64,000 nt of DNA from Macrocybe gigantea (taxonomy: Eukaryota > Basidiomycota > Agaricomycetes > Agaricales > Callistosporiaceae). This document shows, piece after piece, positions 1-11,326 of this stretch. The stretch covers positions 332,468 through 396,467 of the forward strand of contig SJRY01000062.1 of NCBI GenBank assembly GCA_011319805.1, read 5' to 3'. The notes below the pieces were generated by a model. That model worked only from the letters and a program-made list of their open reading frames with translations, did not search any database and was not told the DNA's origin. Position numbers and translations under genes: made by a program. Each line of letters begins with the position of its first letter. Position 1 is the stretch's first letter.

Positions 1-2
1 AA

Positions 3-1619
3 AAGGAGTGGGTTCTGGAGACCGATGGTGTGAATTTGAAGACAGTGATGTGCATCGATGGCATTGACTTCACGCGGACGTATTCGAACAGTTGCGTTGA
101 AATCTTCGACGTTCTGGGCATCGAAGCCGCACGCAACTCTATCATGAAGGAGCTACGCAGCGTCATCGAGTTCGATGGTTCCTATGTCAATTATCGCCAC
201 CTCGCCTTGCTCTGTGACCTGATGACGCACCGCGGAACGTTGATGGCAATCACCCGCCATGGCATCAACCGTGCAGATACCGGTGCTCTAATGCGTTGCT
301 CTTTCGAGGAAACGGTGGAAATTTGATGGAGGCCGCGTCAGTGGGTGAAAAGGACGACTGCCATGGCATTGCAGAAAACGTGATGTTCGGTCAAATGGCA
401 CCGATGGGCACAGGAGCATTTGATGTCGCGCTTGACATCGACATGTTGAAGGATGCTATCGTCGATCACAGTTGCCTGTGCAGTCGATGCTGGCGGCGCA
501 GATTGATGGAGGGATGACCCCAGGACAAGTCGCAATGACCCCTACGATACGAACTCTCCGATGTGGCAAGAAGGCGTTTTCAAGGGCGACCAAGCCGCCT
601 TCTCGCCACTTGCGGTGAACGGTGGCGAGGATGCTACGGGCTTCCAATACTCGATTTATGGCCCGGTCCAGGGATGTCGCCCGCGGGACCTGGATACAGT
701 CCCAGCTCCCGAACGTGTACTCACCGACGTCTCCCAGTTTTGCACCTCAATCACCATTTGGCGGAGCGACGTCGCCATTCGGGACGTCACCTTATGCCAC
801 CTCTCCATTCTACGACCGCACACGCGGACCGACATCTCCAACGTATTCACCCACGTCACCGGCCCTCAACCTCACGTCTCCGGTTACTCTCCGACGAGCC
901 CGAGATATTCACCAACATCACCCTCTTTCTCACCTACGTCGCCGCGATATAGTCCTCAATCACCTTCATTCAGCCCAACCTCGCCTCGGTATTCGCCGAC
1001 GAGCCCGTCGTTCAGCCCTACGTCGCCAAGATGTAAGCTGTCTTTCTCCTTCCGTTCCGAACAGTATACTGACGATTTGTTTAGATTCACCAAGCAAGTA
1101 TCATTTTTTGTCTGCGTTTCATGATACTAATCAGATCATCGTCGTTTTTTTCTTCTCCGTATACAGCTTGTAAGTCATTATCTATCACTATTATGAATGA
1201 CTGATGAACTTATCTCCTTCCAGCCCCCGTGCAGATGTCGCCTTCGTCACCCAAATATTCACCTACATCCCCTCTGGCGTCGCCTTCATCACCAAAATAC
1301 TGTACGTCCTACCACTAACGTCATTCTTGAAAAGCTGACATTTGAAATCATCTAGCACCTACTTCGCCGACTTATTCACCAGCTGTGAGCGTTAGATTTA
1401 CACATTGAATGAGACCTTACTGACCACGCCTTGTTCCTGCAGCACCTGCATATTGTAAGGCTCTCTGTAATTGATTCTCTTGATGGTTCGCTGACCAATT
1501 TTTCCTCAGCGCCGGCATCTCCTGCATACAGCCCCACGTCGCCCGCATGGTCGCCGTCGAGCCCCGCGCAAAACGGCACTCGTGGCCACACATACCAAAC
1601 TTCACCATCCTGGGAATAA
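3..1619 (+). CDS. RPB1: RNA polymerase II largest subunit, C-terminal part (5' end outside window)
   Basis: This is the catalytic largest subunit of nuclear RNA polymerase II; only the last conserved domain and the C-terminal repeat domain are in the window. The first ~100 codons carry Rpb1 domain 5 ([38 protein letters not shown]). This continues through [20 protein letters not shown] into an SP-rich tail of YSPTSPS-like heptads from about 690; several heptads have R or F near position 7. After about 1034 the tail is split into short exons by introns with GTAAG/GTACG donors, and it ends [15 protein letters not shown] with TAA at 1617. The frame is broken at least six times (near 322, 469, 540, 665, 709 and 882). 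Each break is repaired by one extra base in a T, C or G run. RPB1 is essential, so these are most likely sequence errors. Identity is certain; exact 3' exon borders are not. Confidence 0.93.
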
Positions 1620-3122
1620 GCGGTTTTTTGGGAAAGCGGCGGTCTGTTCATCGATATTTGTGCTGTCGTGTCACATCTAGCTTTCTTCGTTTCTTTTTAT
1701 AATACCATCATGTAGATTAACAGCAACCTGTCTATTGGCTAGATATTTGCATCTGGTTCGCGTGTATCGCATCGATCGTGTGACCACAGATAGCCACGAA
1801 GAGGATCCATCTCCCAAGCAAGCTGTTTATGACAGTGCGTTCGTGTCGCCTTACTTGAAGTTGCTTCCACGCCGACCCCTCGAGAAACGCCAAGCTACGT
1901 GATGATATCTATTGTGGTTCTCTTCTTGAAAGCGCAAGTGCAAAATCGATAATTTCTCCAGAGCCAAGTGCTTTTATTTCGCCGCTGGATCAACCTTGCG
2001 TAGGTTCTCGTTGCATGGGGGAAACCGTCCACAATATGAGCTCGATCGCTTCGACATGCGGGAACCACTGCGGCTTGTTGTCGCTAACTTCCGCGGAGAA
2101 TCTCAAGTCCTCAGCTAGAAAGCTTTTGTCGCGTTGTTGTCCAGATGACAGACAATTTATCCAGAGCTGTTTGGGCTTCAAAAGCTCGGGATTAACTAAA
2201 CAATTTTTTGTGGGTGCAGAGGAACGAACGTGGTGCAAGTTTATTCTTGTTTATGCAGTCCCGTCCAGCTCTTGATTAGGACTTTCAAACGACACCCATT
2301 CTCGTCCCCAAGCTACGCTACGCTTCAGCTACCCGGAAATGGCAGACACGGATAGACAGACCATGAAGTCACCACCCAGACGTCTGTAGGCCTTGTCAAT
2401 CGCGGTTCTGAGGGATGCTGGTGGAACCCTTGCCGCCACCAGGCAGACACATTCGAGGCGAAAATTATCGAGAACTAAAAACCATTGTGTTCATAGTTCT
2501 GCGATGCGCTCTAGGGTTCATTAACATAGATTTCGATTTCCAGGCACCAACATTTCGACATTGCACATGCTTCTGATCAGTCGTGATCATGGGTTCCGTT
2601 GGCGCTCAGATGTCCAGACCAAGTGATGACGTTGGCCAGGTGGTCAGCTAATCCTGGGTAACTGGCAGGGCCAACATTCTGTCGCTCTTGTATTGGTATG
2701 GAAATGTTGTTAACTCAATTCATTTCTTCTGCCAACATTTCAAAGAGGATTGCTTTCATCACCACCTCGATGGTTATCACGTTCTATGTGATGCAAATCT
2801 CAGTCCTGCGCTTCCATCGGTGTTTATGTGAGACTCACATAAACCAATCCGAAATGTTTTCCACATTCAAACTGACTAGACCGAGAGGTACGCGAAGAGC
2901 TGGTCCGACGCCATCTGAGCTGAGGAGCGCCACCTGAATCGAGAGCAACTGAAGATCTGCCGAATACCAATTCGAATCTCTGTCAGGGATGATGAGTTCC
3001 GCTTCCGGGAACTCCTGAAGCTCATTTAAAGCAGCCGCCCTTGGATATTTCATCACCCAGACAACGATCCATAACCCACTTAAACGGCTTTGCCTTTTCG
3101 TCGCTGGCCCAGATTGTCTGCA
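1620..3122. other. intergenic stretch, no gene recognised
   Basis: This holds the 3' flank of RPB1 and the upstream region of the cysteine-rich gene. Short open frames on both strands (for example 1990-2275) show no recognisable motif, no splice-linked extension and no low-complexity signal. I see no tRNA or transposon ends. Confidence 0.5.
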
Positions 3123-3863
3123 ATGCTTCTCCCTACGTTATTTGCGCTTTTCACCGTCGGTGCCTTCGCAGGACCTGATATCTCCGAAGATGAGGTTCTC
3201 CAACAGGATCAAGATCTGGTGCTAGGAAGCGCGATATCGGAACTCTTGATCTCCTCTCCCATCGCTCGACGGCAGACTTTCCGGTGTAACAATCCTGGAT
3301 ACGGTCGGTCGGAGATTTTCTCTCAGTCACGCAATTGCGTTGCTTATTATTATTTTTCTTTCAAAGTTAAGTGCCCAAATGCTGGATATTGCTGTCCACC
3401 GTCATGGATCTGTCAGCCGAACAAGTACGCCTGGTTTACCTGTAGCTGTGTGCTTTTACTGAAAGATCATAGTCCTCGAGGAGGAGCCATCGGTTGGTGC
3501 TGTCCGCCCTATGCTTTACAGTGCAATGGCCTGGCTTGTTGTGACGGTTCAAGGTAAGACATAACTCTGACAAGTCATGTACACTAGGTTATGAACCGGT
3601 TTATAAGGGGTTTCTGCTGTGGAACAACATGTTGTCCCAACGGTAGCCGCTGTTCTAATGGGCGTTGCACGTTCCCTACGCCTTCAACTTCATTCAGCCT
3701 TACGAGACCGACTCTTTCTCTTCCTACATCGCTTTCTCTATCGACCTTCTCGTCCGCCACGTTCTGTCCCGTAACTTTCAATGGGTTGGCGGGTAGACAA
3801 GCCGGAAATCCGTGCCCTAATCCTAGTTCGTATTCATGTACTGTGCAGACGGCTTGCAAATAA
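3123..3863 (+). CDS. secreted cysteine-rich protein with likely Kex2-processed propeptide
   Basis: The protein family is not recognised. The ATG at 3123 gives a clear signal peptide (MLLPTLFALFTVGAFA) followed by an acidic pro-segment (DISEDEV). A dibasic site (SSPIARRQTF) sits just before the cysteine-rich part. The mature region has repeated CC pairs (GYCCPP, GWCCPP, LACCDG, GFCCGTTCCPNG) and then a Ser/Thr/Pro-rich stretch, ending in TVQTACK. One intron at 3554-3607 (GTAAGA...AG, 54 nt) joins the two exons in frame and restores the CC spacing. The even cysteines suggest a disulfide-rich extracellular protein. Small secreted cysteine-rich proteins of this kind are common in wood- or litter-inhabiting and symbiotic basidiomycetes, but no role can be assigned here. 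The upstream in-frame extension to about 3090 lacks an ATG and was not used. Confidence 0.75.
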
Positions 3864-3924
3864 CTGATTTTGCGCAGCATCGGTCGCTCCAACCCCTACT
3901 GAAACTCGAGTGCCGAAAGCGACG

Positions 3925-5259
3925 ATGACTTTCAACTATCAGAGGCTTCGACAAGGGAAGAAAAAGATGAGCGCACGGAAGCAAACTCTGCGGGAGCAGG
4001 CCGTCGATCAGGTAACAAAATTTGGGCCATCTCCATTAGCTGAATTTTCAGGTTATTGACGCCCTCTATAGCTGTTCCGGAGCATGTGCAAAGGTGCGCT
4101 TGCATCGACAGAGGAACTTGTTCCGACTATTTCAATACCCATTAGGAATGATAAGCCGAGGGAAAAGCGAAACGGACATTTTCACGTTCACCGATGACGA
4201 CAAGGTCAAGCAACAGAATCGCAAGAATGCAGGATGTGGCAGCAGCCCTTGCAACACAGGTGCCTCGGGCGCGTCTTGTGACGAGGTGAATACTTCTTCA
4301 TTTCTCTCCCCTCCTTCACCTTGCTCATACGATACAGTTTCCGTTTGCAAGTACCACTGACGGCGGCGTGGGAGCCGTATTCAGTTGCATCGCGGTATTG
4401 TATGCCAGCGACTTTAGACGTGCAATCATATATGCCGCGAAGACTGATTACTCGTCTTTTAAAAACAGGGCGCAAAATATTCAAGGCGGCGTCATTTCCG
4501 CATTTAAGAAAAAGAACACTATGCAGACAGGAGAGCACTACCAGTTCGAAATTGAAGGTTACGACTGCAAGACGATGTCGCCGAAGACGCGCACGTACCT
4601 AAATATTACGGAGGCAGTATTCGTTGGAAATGAAGGTGAAGCTGTGCTCAGCAGGCGTGATTTGATTCCTGGTGGAGCGGACGAGGAAAGTGAGTTTCCA
4701 ATAAAAGACCAACATGCGCAACTATGTTTCGTTCGTCTGAACAATCCCAATCCTAGCCGAATCATACCCTCCCTTCGATGACTTTAGCACAAATAACACC
4801 GTCATCATCTCGATTGGAGACCTTCCAGCGGGGACGTGCGTCGAGTTGTCTTTCTTCAGCAGAATGTGCGATAAAGAATTCGTTTTTATAGCTACACGGT
4901 GGGCGCACGTATCAACCAAGGTTCAGTGTCTTTCCTCCGCGTCATCGATTATCAGGGCCAGATCCTGGTCAGGTATGCTCTTCGTGTTCGTGATGCGTTT
5001 TATCGGTCTCATAGCCTGCAAATGTAGTATTGACGGACAGGTTGGCTCGGGTAGCCAAGAATCTCTGACGTTTACGTTATCCTCTAACGGTGTGGGCCTT
5101 GGAGTCTTTATGGATACTCAGCTGGACACTCTGAATATCAGCTCGACTATGCACGCTGGCACTACTTCTGCGGCGCCCAGGATGAGTGAAATACCGATGT
5201 GGGTTGTGGCTGGGACTCTCACGTGGTTCATATTTTTCGAAGCTTTGCATTGTTTCTGA
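3925..5259 (+). CDS. hypothetical protein, several introns, possible C-terminal membrane segment
   Basis: Unrecognised. A model from ATG 3925 has a basic N-terminus (LRQGKKKMSARKQ), an intron at 4012-4051, and then a long exon with a small Cys cluster (GCGSSPCNTG). Further introns start near 4288 (GTGAAT) and 4691 (GTGAGT). The following exon reads as a beta-rich domain (EHYQFEIEGYDCKTMSP, LPAGTCVELSFFSRMCDKEF). Another intron, about 4976-5030, leads to SIDGQVGSGSQESLTF and an end of WVVAGTLTWFIFFEALHCF, hydrophobic enough for a tail anchor. Between EFVF and the next in-frame block (YTVGARINQGSV) the frame changes at a T run near 4890; one more T restores it. It lies in the same direction as the cysteine-rich gene, 61 bp downstream. 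The start and the number of introns are uncertain. Confidence 0.5.
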
Positions 5260-5502
5260 TGTATACCCTCTGAACGATCTGAACGACAATATGCTTTACC
5301 CTCTGGTCAATGGTGTTCGTGTACTTGAATCAAAAGCCCTGGCCGTCTACTAGTCATGTTACAGGGTATCCACGGGGACCCTTCTGTCTCGAATCCCAGA
5401 TCCGTCTCCAATGGAGTGCGCAGAATTACAACAAAGACTGTAATATGTAGCGTGAGACACCTAGACATCTTGCAAGCTCTTTCGTTTGCGCAGTCCCCCA
5501 TC

Positions 5503-6589
5503 ATGGCTGCACAACCTTTCAGCCTTGAAGGCAAAACAGCGGTAATTACAGTAAGAGATGCTCTGGTTTGCTTGAGCGAGAATAGCTAAATCGGCACAGG
5601 GTGCAGCTAGTGAGACATGCCTTCTCGATTCACCTCATCCCGCCTCACGTCCCTAGGTGGAATCGGACTGGCGACAGCGAAGCGATTTTTGGACGCGAAT
5701 GTAAAAGGGATCACGCTCGTCGACAAAGATCTGGCTCGTCTTCAGGACGCGCTACTAGGTTTTTCAGAAGAGGACAGAGTGAAGTGTGAAGCTATGGATG
5801 CGGACGTGACGAAGGAAAGCGAAGTGCAAGCATATGTCGAAAAGACCTTGAAGCGATGGGGACGTCTTGATATCAGCGTACAGAATGCGGGAATTGCATT
5901 TGATCGGGTGGGAATCCTGGACACGGAGATGGACACTTGGGAAAAGATCATGAGCGTCAATGCACTTGGCGGTGGGTGGTGTTCCATGGCACTAGAACCG
6001 ATGTTGACAAGAAATGCATCAGTATTCCTAGGAATCAAGCACTCTGGTCGTGCGATGGTGAACAATCCGGGCGGTCCTTCGGGGTCGATAATTGTTGTAT
6101 CGTCACAATTGGGCTTGCAAGGTTCGGAACAACGGCTCTTCCAATCCATCATGCTTCCTTCTGACAGGCAATAGGTGCTCCTGGACTTTCAGCGTATTCG
6201 GCATCCAAGGTATGGCCGATTCTTGTAGAAATACCATCTGATTTCAGTCTTCTTGCCTGACCAGTGGGCTGTCCGCGGTTTGGCTCTAACTGCAGCAGAG
6301 GAGTTGACGAAGATCGGTCTGCGAGTGAATACAGTCTGTCCAGGGCCGATCGTCACGCCTTTGCTCGAAGTTTTCCCTAGACCCACCTGGCCAAGCATGG
6401 CAGGACAGACGCTGATGAACCGCCTCGGGACACCTGAAGAGATCGCCAATGCGATTCAGTTTCTAGCTTCAGATGCGTCAAGGTGCCACGTTAAGCCGAT
6501 TTATCTGAGCTGAGACTCAAATCCTGCTTGCCAGCTATTGTTCAGGGACGACGTTGAAGGTGGACGGCGGATATGCGAAATTTGGCTGA
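5503..6589 (+). CDS. short-chain dehydrogenase/reductase, seven exons, intact
   Basis: An NAD(P)-dependent oxidoreductase of the classical SDR family; the substrate is unknown. Splicing gives a continuous frame of exons 5503-5550, 5600-5609, 5657-5971, 6023-6121, 6175-6209, 6265-6482 and 6535-6589. It contains the Rossmann motif TGAASGIG, an acidic residue after beta-2 (LVDKD, favouring NAD over NADP), the NAG motif (VQNAGIA), the catalytic serine region IIVVSSQ, and the YxxxK pair in AYSASK. The PG motif is VCPGPIVTPL and the end is LKVDGGYAKFG, as in this family. Exon 2 is only 10 nt and supplies GAA plus the first base of the Ser codon in the glycine motif. All exon junctions are in phase, so this gene shows that not every locus here is damaged. 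The stop lies 140 bp before the VPS27 start. Confidence 0.9.
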
Positions 6590-6728
6590 TCAGAGTGGAT
6601 GAGACACATTTTGCACAGCCACAGGGTGCATTGATTAGTCATCCAATCGGCTTGCGCAGTGTATTAGCATACGCCTTTCTTGCATTCATCTGCTTCTGCT
6701 GCTTAATAGCAGTTCTCCACGTTCCATA

Positions 6729-9176
6729 ATGTCTGGTCTCGGAAGTTGGCTCTGGGGTACATCTCAGCTCGACGATGCCGTCGGTGAGTCCAAGACACTC
6801 AACACCTTGGACTGTTTCAACTGACCCGGTACCAGATAAAGCAACCTCGGAGCTGTTACCAGCTGGTGCAGAGGACATCGCCCTCAACCTCGAGATATGC
6901 GATCAGATACGCTCCAAGTCTGTCCAGCCGAAGGACGCCATGCGTGCCCTCAAGCGCCGTCTCAATCACAAGAATCCGAATGTGCAGAATCTCGCCCTCG
7001 GGTGCGTTTGCCCGAGTCATGCCTAACACGAGTGGTTTGACTAACATTTGTGCTTCTATAGCTCACGGATATCTGTGTGAAGAACGGCGGGGATCCATTT
7101 TTGACGGAGATTTCGTCCAGGGAGTTCATGGACAACCTCGTATCCATTCTCAAGATACCAGGCTTGAACCTTGACGTAAAGAACAATATTCTCAGGCTTA
7201 TTCAGAATTGGAGTATAGCATTTGAAGGAAAGCCCTCGCTGGGATACGTGGGTCAGGTATACAAGACGCTGACTAGTGAAGGTTCGCCTGGCGATACACA
7301 GCTTTTGACTGTATCACTAACACGCGCCGCCCAGGTTACAAGTTCCCGCCGAAGGATCTCGCTGCTGCGAACTCTGCCATGGTTGATACTCAGACCGCAC
7401 CCGAATGGATTGATTCAGACGTCTGCCTTCGATGCCGTACTCCCTTCACGTTCACGAACCGCAAGCACCATTGCCGGAATTGCGGCCAGGTCTTTGATCA
7501 GCAGTGCTCTTCCAAAACCATGCCTCTTCCGCACTTCGGCATCACACAGGAAGTTAGGGTCTGCGAGGGATGTTACAACAAGCTCACCAGGAAGGCTGTG
7601 AAGACGTAAGTGGAGTTGTCTATGCACTGCTTGCATTCATTCATTCCGTCCACATGTCACAGCGACAAAGGCCATCGTCATTCCATCAGCTTGCCCACAC
7701 GACGAAGTCATGGTGCTCGTGATTTAGACGATGCGGAGCTGCAGCGCGCAATCCAACTCTCACTCGAAGAAGCGAACCGGGTTAATGGCCACGCTCGGCC
7801 TGGATATGTTCCGTTCCAACCTTCTCCGTCAAAATGGCAGTCTTCTGAACCTCCGATTATTGACGATTCACGTCGTTCCCAGCCGCAAACAATCGATGAA
7901 GAAGAAGACCCGGATCTCAAAGCCGCAATTGAAGCCAGTCTAAGGGAAGCAAATATGCCTCAACCCAGTGCCCCCATCGTCGTGGATTCTTCACGTCAAG
8001 AAGATACTTTTGCAAGTCACACTGGTCCAGAATATTCTCAGTCTTATCCCCCTCGGGTTCCGGCTTTACCATCGTTGCCAAACTATGATTTGAATCCGTT
8101 GGAATCCGATGCTATTTTGACTTTCAGCCAGACTGTCGAACAAGTACAGGCCCAGGGTGGTCGTGACATTTCTAGATATCCAGCGGTCAATGAACTCTAT
8201 GACAAAGCAAATAGCCTGAGACCGAAACTCGCTTTGAGCTTGGACGATGCAGGGAGAAAGGAACGTAAGTCTCCGCAACTCACGATGCTCCATCTCTTCA
8301 GTTAACTAGATTCGTGTGGCAGAGATGCTGTCGGAAATGCACGAGAAACTCTCACAAGCGGTTAAGCTGTATGATAAACTGTTGACTGATCAACTCGCTC
8401 ATCCACGATGGAGGGCACCTCCCGTTGCGAGCCCGCCGCTCCAGCATATGCAACCAGCCGCAGCGTCGTACCAGCAACCGTCATATGCCACATACAATCC
8501 TAGCTCCACTTACTTTGATCAACAGCAAGCTGAGTCTTCGCAGTCACAGTGGATTCAAGCGCAACCTTCGGTAACGACACAAACACAACAGCTCTCGTCT
8601 GAATCTGTTCCGTTATCCACGCCCGCTCCACCTGTGCAACCTCCTGTCGCTTATTCGCCACCACTTGTCTCGCAGGCAAGCACAATGCAGTATAAACAAG
8701 CTGTGGAAACATCCTCGCTGCCTCAAACTCTCCCCCCGGTGTCCTTGAATATACCTCAGTATCATGCCCCTGCCCCGACATTCCAATCATCTGCTCCCAC
8801 GTCAACCGTACAGGTCCAGTCGCCTCCTCCCCCGATCCAGCAACCGCAACCTGCGGCCCCCGAACTCGCTCCGCAGCCCTCATCGCTAACCCGCCACAAG
8901 ACTGTCTCTTACACTGCTTCGTATCAACCCTCCCACCAGGTAGCGCAAGCTCATCTTTCGAGAAGCAATACCTTCAGCTCGCACGCTGCACACGTGCCAC
9001 ACGTTCAGTCTCCAAGCATTGATCAGATGGCGCACTACACGTCTCCAACTGCTCTTCCGCAGTTCCCGACCGCGCCGACTTCGGCACCCCAGCCTTTCTC
9101 GATGTACGGTCCTGCAATCCCCACTGGCGTCGTGCAACAGGAAGAGCGGAAGGAAGCGTTGCTGATTGACCTGTGA
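6729..9176 (+). CDS. VPS27: ESCRT-0 subunit Vps27/Hrs (VHS-FYVE-UIM, clathrin box)
   Basis: A vacuolar-sorting receptor adaptor on endosomes that binds PI3P and ubiquitinated cargo and recruits ESCRT-I and clathrin. Domains in order: a VHS domain ([27 protein letters not shown]); a FYVE finger with [17 protein letters not shown] and the closing RVCEGC; two ubiquitin-interacting motifs ([15 protein letters not shown] and [15 protein letters not shown]); a helical core ([14 protein letters not shown] to KLYDKLL); and a long Pro/Gln-rich tail ending LLIDL, a clathrin box at the extreme C-terminus. Exons run 6729-6783, 6836-about 7001, about 7062-7281, 7335-7605, 7663-8264 and 8323-9176. The join at 7001/7062 is off by one base. 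A second G after the acceptor TAG would restore [11 protein letters not shown], so this is probably a sequence error. ATG 6729 opens [11 protein letters not shown]. Confidence 0.93.
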
Positions 9177-9723
9177 CGTCTTTCACTTTGCTTTCGTTGT
9201 CATTTCTCCGCTTAATGAAATTTCTGTCGTTGTTGTATACGTCTTGCGTTCTTTTTCAAACTCCTGAGGTCCATGATTAGACGTAATGAATGGCTTTTTT
9301 ATTTCCTGTCTATGTATGGATATAAGTATTTTTTGAAACATGGTGAACGAAGGGCACTACCGCCAACGATTTTGCTTTGATATTGACGTCTATTGACACC
9401 AGAACGGATGTGGATGCGTGTGATGCCCGATTTGGCAATGCTGCCCTTGATGGTCTAATTGCATGGTTTCCAGATATCTCGCTGGTTTTGGGATCAAGGC
9501 CTTGAAACATGCAGAAGCTAGGCAGGCCTTTATACTTCAATAGCTCGGTGTCCATGAACATGGTACCTGCGCGTTTCACGTGCGCTCGCCGCCTTCGAGA
9601 TTCTTGTCCATGTGCGGATGAGCATGACATTGACTCAGTATCGCTGCTATTTGTCCAGGATCGCTCTCGCCACTGGCCTTGAGGAATGGCTCCGGAGACG
9701 CGCCAAGTGCGTCAGCCTCCTCA
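9177..9723. other. intergenic, no supported gene
   Basis: This is the 3' flank of VPS27. A 106-codon open frame on the minus strand (9310-9630, with ATG) has no motif and no neighbouring exons, so I do not call it. Nothing else is visible. Confidence 0.45.
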
Positions 9724-9756
9724 CACGTGACAGTCGGCGCATGAAGGGTATATAAA
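9724..9756 (+). promoter_or_regulatory. E-box and TATA box of repeat copy R1
   Basis: CACGTG at 9724-9729 is followed 20 bp later by TATATAAA at 9749-9756 and then a pyrimidine-rich leader. Copies R2 and R3 carry the same TATATAAA at the matching place on their own sense strand, which supports it as a core promoter. Confidence 0.6.
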
Positions 9757-10480
9757 CTTGCTCTTCATACCTCGATCGTCAGAGCCCTCCTTTCCCCTTG
9801 ACCTTCATCTCTCAACGGAGTCGTTCGCTCTGATACTTGAATCCTGCTCTATTGTCTCGCACTTTCTTCACGTCCTTTAAATTGCCACCTCAACTACGCC
9901 ACCAATAACCACGACAGGACCGATCGCCAATGCTTTACAATTTGCATCTCGCCCAATACCAATCACTGATATAGCCTTTCCTTCTCTAGGCGAGGTCCAA
10001 TCCCGGTCGCAGGATCCCAGAGTACAGCCCACAATACATGGGAGTTGGCCAGGTTCAGCCGTCATGTATACGATCGAGTCGCGAGTCTCGTGAGGGGGAG
10101 CAGTAGTGTGATCACTCACTCCCCGGGTGTGTTGAGCGGGACCTGTAAAATGCGCGGGCAGTCATTCAGGTGCATGCCATCGTCGCTCTGTTTGAACAAC
10201 CACTGCCTGCGCGCCCTGGATGATATTCCGGGTTGGGTCGCCGTTCGGGATGGGTAAAGCCCTAACACAATCCCCGCCAGGTGGGACCCATAAAAACTTA
10301 ACGCGCGAGAACATTCAGGTGCATGCCATCGTCGCCCTGTTTGATAAATATTTGCTGCGCGTCCTGGATTATATTCCAGGTTGGGTCTCCGCTCGCACAG
10401 TACTCTGGGTGATTGCGACTCGGGCTCTTGAATCTCGCCGAGAAGGGACGTGGACGTGGAGACAAGGGCTTGGACACTTG
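9757..10480 (+). repeat. dispersed gene-like repeat, copy R1
   Basis: R1 is highly similar, as the reverse complement, to 23984-24690 (R2) and 57285-58004 (R3). The clearest part starts near 9939 (CAATTTGCATCTCGCCC). Reading from the TATA box, a frame runs PIPITDIAFPSLGEVQ...TIESRVS and stops at GTGAGG, which could be a splice donor. Two diverged ~110 bp units follow, each preceded by CATTCAG and starting GTGCATGCCATCGTCGC. The second unit encodes VLDYIPGWVSARTVLWVI and is followed by a good intron (GTGAGTATC...GTTAG, 10488-10538) and a hydrophobic stretch (FVITIAVSVALASAGTVAWL). In this copy the ATG seen in R2/R3 is missing. This is either a decaying small gene family or a non-coding repeat. 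No transposon termini were identified. Confidence 0.6.
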
Positions 10481-10739
10481 ACTCGCTGTGAGTATCTTTC
10501 TCTCCGTCATGTATCATTGATTCTCATTGTCGTATGTTAGTTTGTTCGTCATCACCATCGCCGTCTCTGTCGCACTCGCCAGCGCAGGGACAGTGGCCTG
10601 GTTGTTCGCAACGTTGCCATTGGGTCCTCATTTTTTGAGACCTATATTGAATATCTTTTCAAACAGTTTCCACCGCCCAACTATTCTCGCAAATGCGATC
10701 ATCATAGACTCGCATCGTACTCTACGGTGAGTATTTGTA

Positions 10740-11326
10740 TTGATTCAAAGCTTGTCTTGGCAAATAATATTGATGCAGTTCACGTAGATATTGCATCTTT
10801 GTAAATCACATCACTTTTTCACGTATCAAATTTGTCTCTTTCTCTACGGATAATCTAAGTGTAAGCGTGACCAAGTGAATAGAAACCGAGTTGGCTGGCA
10901 GTTCCACCTTCAAAGCTCTGATCCAAGCTTGTTCATTCTCTATCGCATCCCGAAAAACCCTGAACATCAATAATGGTCCATTCGCGTCCGCCAGCATCTT
11001 GCTTGTCTTATTCATGACAATCTTATTACTCGAATGACCAGACGTTCGTAGCTGCGCCACTAGTTGCACAACGCCAACTTTGTTGAAGGGACTCATGATT
11101 ATTCACTGGCTCACGACTTTATATGAAGTAATTACCACCAGACACCGTTCTACGGTAAAGGCCGCTCGGCGTCAAGAAGAGAACATTTCGAGATGTGTTG
11201 TCCTGACTCAACTCCAATAGGATGATCGTTCTGTTGAAGAGGTCGGAGTTCAAAAAGAGAAGAAAAAAGGAACCGCCTCGTGGATGAGTGCCATCGATAA
11301 CGACCACCAGCTCTCTGTACTGTCAA
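10740..11326. other. intergenic, one weak minus-strand frame
   Basis: This separates R1 from the coiled-coil gene. A 96-codon minus-strand frame with ATG at 11096 and stop at 10806 (MSPFNKVGVVQLVAQLR...) has no recognised motif and could be chance. An AT-rich TTTATATG near 11119 may serve the coiled-coil gene downstream. Confidence 0.35.

Noticed and set aside
3..1619. RPB1 as a pseudogene
   Set aside because: All clear breaks are one-base shortenings of homopolymers and every conserved block is otherwise intact; the gene is essential and usually single copy.
4094..4145. Intron GTGCGC...TTAG in the unknown gene
   Set aside because: Reading straight through keeps the correct frame into GMISRGKSETDIF, whereas removing it gives an immediate stop.
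9310..9630. 106-codon minus-strand gene
   Set aside because: No motif, no splice-linked extension and no similarity to anything else in the window; consistent with chance.
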